NCBI GenBank assembly: GCA_934777095.1
Contig: CAKVNP010000084.1
Span: 1-7,905 of the forward strand
DNA from: an uncultured Clostridium sp.
GTDB taxonomy: Bacteria > Bacillota > Clostridia > Clostridiales > Clostridiaceae
Direction: 5' to 3'
Length of the DNA stretch: 7,905 bases
Of this stretch, positions 6,397-7,905 are shown piece after piece. The notes under the pieces were generated by a model that had not been told where the DNA came from, did not search any database, and saw nothing but the letters and a program-made list of their open reading frames with translations. Made by a program: the position numbers and the translations under genes. Numbering within the stretch: position 1 is the first letter of the stretch; every line of letters begins with the position of its first letter.

Positions 6397-7905
6397 ATGA
6401 AAAGAAAATATACTATTTCAATGATAATTATTTTGGCATTTTCAATACTATTAATTGGATTGAATAGTGTTGATGCAGATGTTAACTCTTCGCCTAAAAT
6501 AGATGTGGAGATAGTATCAATTTCTCCAGCAGAAGCAAAGATTGGTGAAGATATAACTGTTTCAGGTGTTATAAAGGCTCAGCCCTTTGAAATAGAAAAT
6601 GAAGCGAGAGAAGTTGTTTTAGTTCTAGATGTATCAGGAAGCATGGAAGGGGAGAAACTTGCCAAGCTTAAGACAAGTGCAAAATCATTTATCAATAAAG
6701 TTAAAGAAATTGATAATGTTAAGGTTGCAATAGTAGCATATTCAAGTGAAGCAACAATTAATCCACTAACTAAAGAAGGTTACAAGAATTCTTATAGTAT
6801 TGATAATAATAGTAAACATTCAATACCCAATTATATAAGCTGTAGTAATAAGTTAATGGATTCAGGTGATGAGAGACTAGCTGCTATTATAGATAATTTA
6901 GAAGCACTTGGTGGGACTAATACTGGAGAAGGATTAAGAAAAGCAGCGTATTTATTAGAAAAATCTTCAGCCAACAAAACTATAGTATTTATGTCAGATG
7001 GATTACCTACTTTTTATTCAATAACAGCAAAATATAAAGAATTATATACCAATATTGATAATAGCACGCCTAAATATGCAGGTAGTGGCCAGGAAACAAA
7101 TAGCAACATTGATTTAAGTACGGAATATGCCTGCAAAATAGGTGATATTATTAAAAATAACGTAGATAATGTATATTCTATAGGATATGATTTAGGCGAA
7201 TCGAGCAGTAATGGAAATAAGAAAATGAAAGAGATACATGATTCAATGGGAGGAATGGAAGATAAAATTTTTACCGTTGATGAAAGAGGTATTGAAGAAG
7301 TATTTAATCATATAGCAGTTAATATCATAGAATCATACACAATAAATAATATGAGTATGAAAATGAATTTCCCTGAAAATAGTGGGATAAAACTGAATAT
7401 AGGTGATGATACTATTGAACTTCCGCCATTAGAGTACAAGAAAGTTTCTGAAAATTCCACAAAGGTTAGGTATGAGGCTGAAGATGTACCATTTAATTTT
7501 GTAATCAAAGGAAGTAATTGTGGAAAATTTGAACTATTTACTGATTCGGTAGTAAATTATGTCTGGGATAATGTTGAAAGAGAGACTAAAACTAATAGCT
7601 GGTGGGTGGAAATACTTAATAATGAACTCCCTAATATTAAAGCTAAACTTATTAGTGCTTCACCCAATCCTTCATTATTGGGTGAAGAAGTAGAGGTAGT
7701 ATATAATATAATCCCCGAGGAATTTGAATACAACAGCAGTGACAATGGTACAGGTAAAAAGGACGTTGTTATATTAATTGATACATCAGCTGGAATGAAA
7801 AGTGGGAATAGATGGCTTAATACTAGAAATGGCTTAGATAATCAATTTGTAAGCAGATTCTGCACAAATAATAATGATAATGTTAGATTTAGTATAATAA
7901 CATAT
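6397..7905 (+). CDS. Secreted tandem-VWA protein, candidate pilus-tip adhesin (3' end outside window)
   Basis: The frame is open for 503 codons to the end of the window, so the protein is C-terminally truncated here. Residues 1-27 are a Sec signal peptide: MKRKYTIS, a hydrophobic core, then a V-D-A site, with likely cleavage after Ala27. It has no prepilin Gly/Glu5 signature. Residues about 72-320 form a VWA domain with a complete metal-ion-dependent adhesion site: D78-x-S80-x-S82 in VVLVLDVSGSM, T174 in LGGTNTG and D201 in VFMSDG. A beta-rich region follows (about 325-410). A second module begins at about 414: a linker alignable without gaps to the first (residues 41-65 with 420-444, sharing S-x-S-P, G-E and F-E) and then VVILIDTSAGM, the first strand of another VWA domain. 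There the DxSxS motif reads D462-x-S464-x-G466, with the last Ser lost. Cysteines are C149, C246, C375 and C489. It follows the minor prepilin genes by 13 bases, the position PilY1 holds in Pseudomonas. The VWA call is very strong; the pilus role is inferred from context. Confidence 0.88.
   Translation, partial: MKRKYTISMIIILAFSILLIGLNSVDADVNSSPKIDVEIVSISPAEAKIGEDITVSGVIKAQPFEIENEAREVVLVLDVSGSMEGEKLAKLKTSAKSFINKVKEIDNVKVAIVAYSSEATINPLTKEGYKNSYSIDNNSKHSIPNYISCSNKLMDSGDERLAAIIDNLEALGGTNTGEGLRKAAYLLEKSSANKTIVFMSDGLPTFYSITAKYKELYTNIDNSTPKYAGSGQETNSNIDLSTEYACKIGDIIKNNVDNVYSIGYDLGESSSNGNKKMKEIHDSMGGMEDKIFTVDERGIEEVFNHIAVNIIESYTINNMSMKMNFPENSGIKLNIGDDTIELPPLEYKKVSENSTKVRYEAEDVPFNFVIKGSNCGKFELFTDSVVNYVWDNVERETKTNSWWVEILNNELPNIKAKLISASPNPSLLGEEVEVVYNIIPEEFEYNSSDNGTGKKDVVILIDTSAGMKSGNRWLNTRNGLDNQFVSRFCTNNNDNVRFSIITY
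7658..7687. repeat. Perfect 11-bp inverted repeat inside the VWA gene
   Basis: Left arm CTTCACCCAAT (7658-7668), 8-base spacer, right arm ATTGGGTGAAG (7677-7687), with no mismatches. It lies in frame within codons 421-431, exactly where the second linker-VWA module begins. No run of T follows on either strand, so it is not an intrinsic terminator. It may be a coding coincidence or an mRNA hairpin. Confidence 0.6.

Noticed and set aside
6397..6480. Whether the VWA protein could itself be a VWA-bearing modular pilin, as in Streptococcus sanguinis PilB
   Set aside because: Its N-terminus has no Gly cleavage site followed by a hydrophobic helix with Glu5; it looks like an ordinary Sec signal ending in V-D-A.
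7658..7687. Inverted repeat considered as an intrinsic terminator
   Set aside because: No T-run follows on either strand and it lies in the middle of an open coding frame.
7308..7745. Minus-strand open frames of 66 and 62 codons
   Set aside because: They are antisense shadows within the VWA reading frame, which has a signal peptide, a strong ribosome binding site and full MIDAS motifs.

Overview
The window is AT-rich (roughly 30% GC by eye) and densely coding. Seven genes sit head to tail on the + strand with gaps of 2 to 15 bases, nearly all preceded by strong GGAGG/GGTGG-type ribosome binding sites. Base composition, the strong Shine-Dalgarno sites and the protein families point to a low-GC Firmicute, most likely an anaerobic member of the Clostridia. 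The gene set fits a monoderm: no PilP lipoprotein or PilQ secretin follows pilO. The genus cannot be named from this sequence.

Layout. 28-2978 encodes the inner-membrane alignment subcomplex of a type IV pilus: PilM (actin-like, cytoplasmic), PilN and PilO (bitopic, coiled coil plus ferredoxin-like domain). This PilO is about twice the usual length, with an acidic linker and an extra C-terminal domain. 2989-6383 encodes three proteins with class III (prepilin-type) signal peptides: a PilV/GspI-like prepilin (268 aa), a very large PilX/GspK-like prepilin (666 aa) without the usual Glu at +5 and with beta-helix-like repeats, and a PilW/GspJ-like prepilin (186 aa). From 6397 to the end of the window runs a Sec-exported protein with an intact von Willebrand factor A (VWA) domain and the start of a second VWA module. 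It is cut by the window end.

Working model. PilM-PilN-PilO links the cytoplasmic motor to the pilus. The I/K/J-like prepilin trio probably forms the tip (priming) complex, with the Glu5-less K-like protein at the apex, by analogy with GspI-J-K and PilV-W-X. The VWA protein lies where PilY1 lies in Pseudomonas pilVWX-Y1 operons, so it is a good candidate for a tip-associated adhesin or surface sensor. The motor ATPases, platform protein PilC, prepilin peptidase and major pilin are not in the window and are presumably nearby. No RNA genes, insertion sequences, CRISPR arrays, terminators or non-coding stretches over 30 bases are present. One perfect 11-bp inverted repeat lies inside the VWA gene at the start of its second module.
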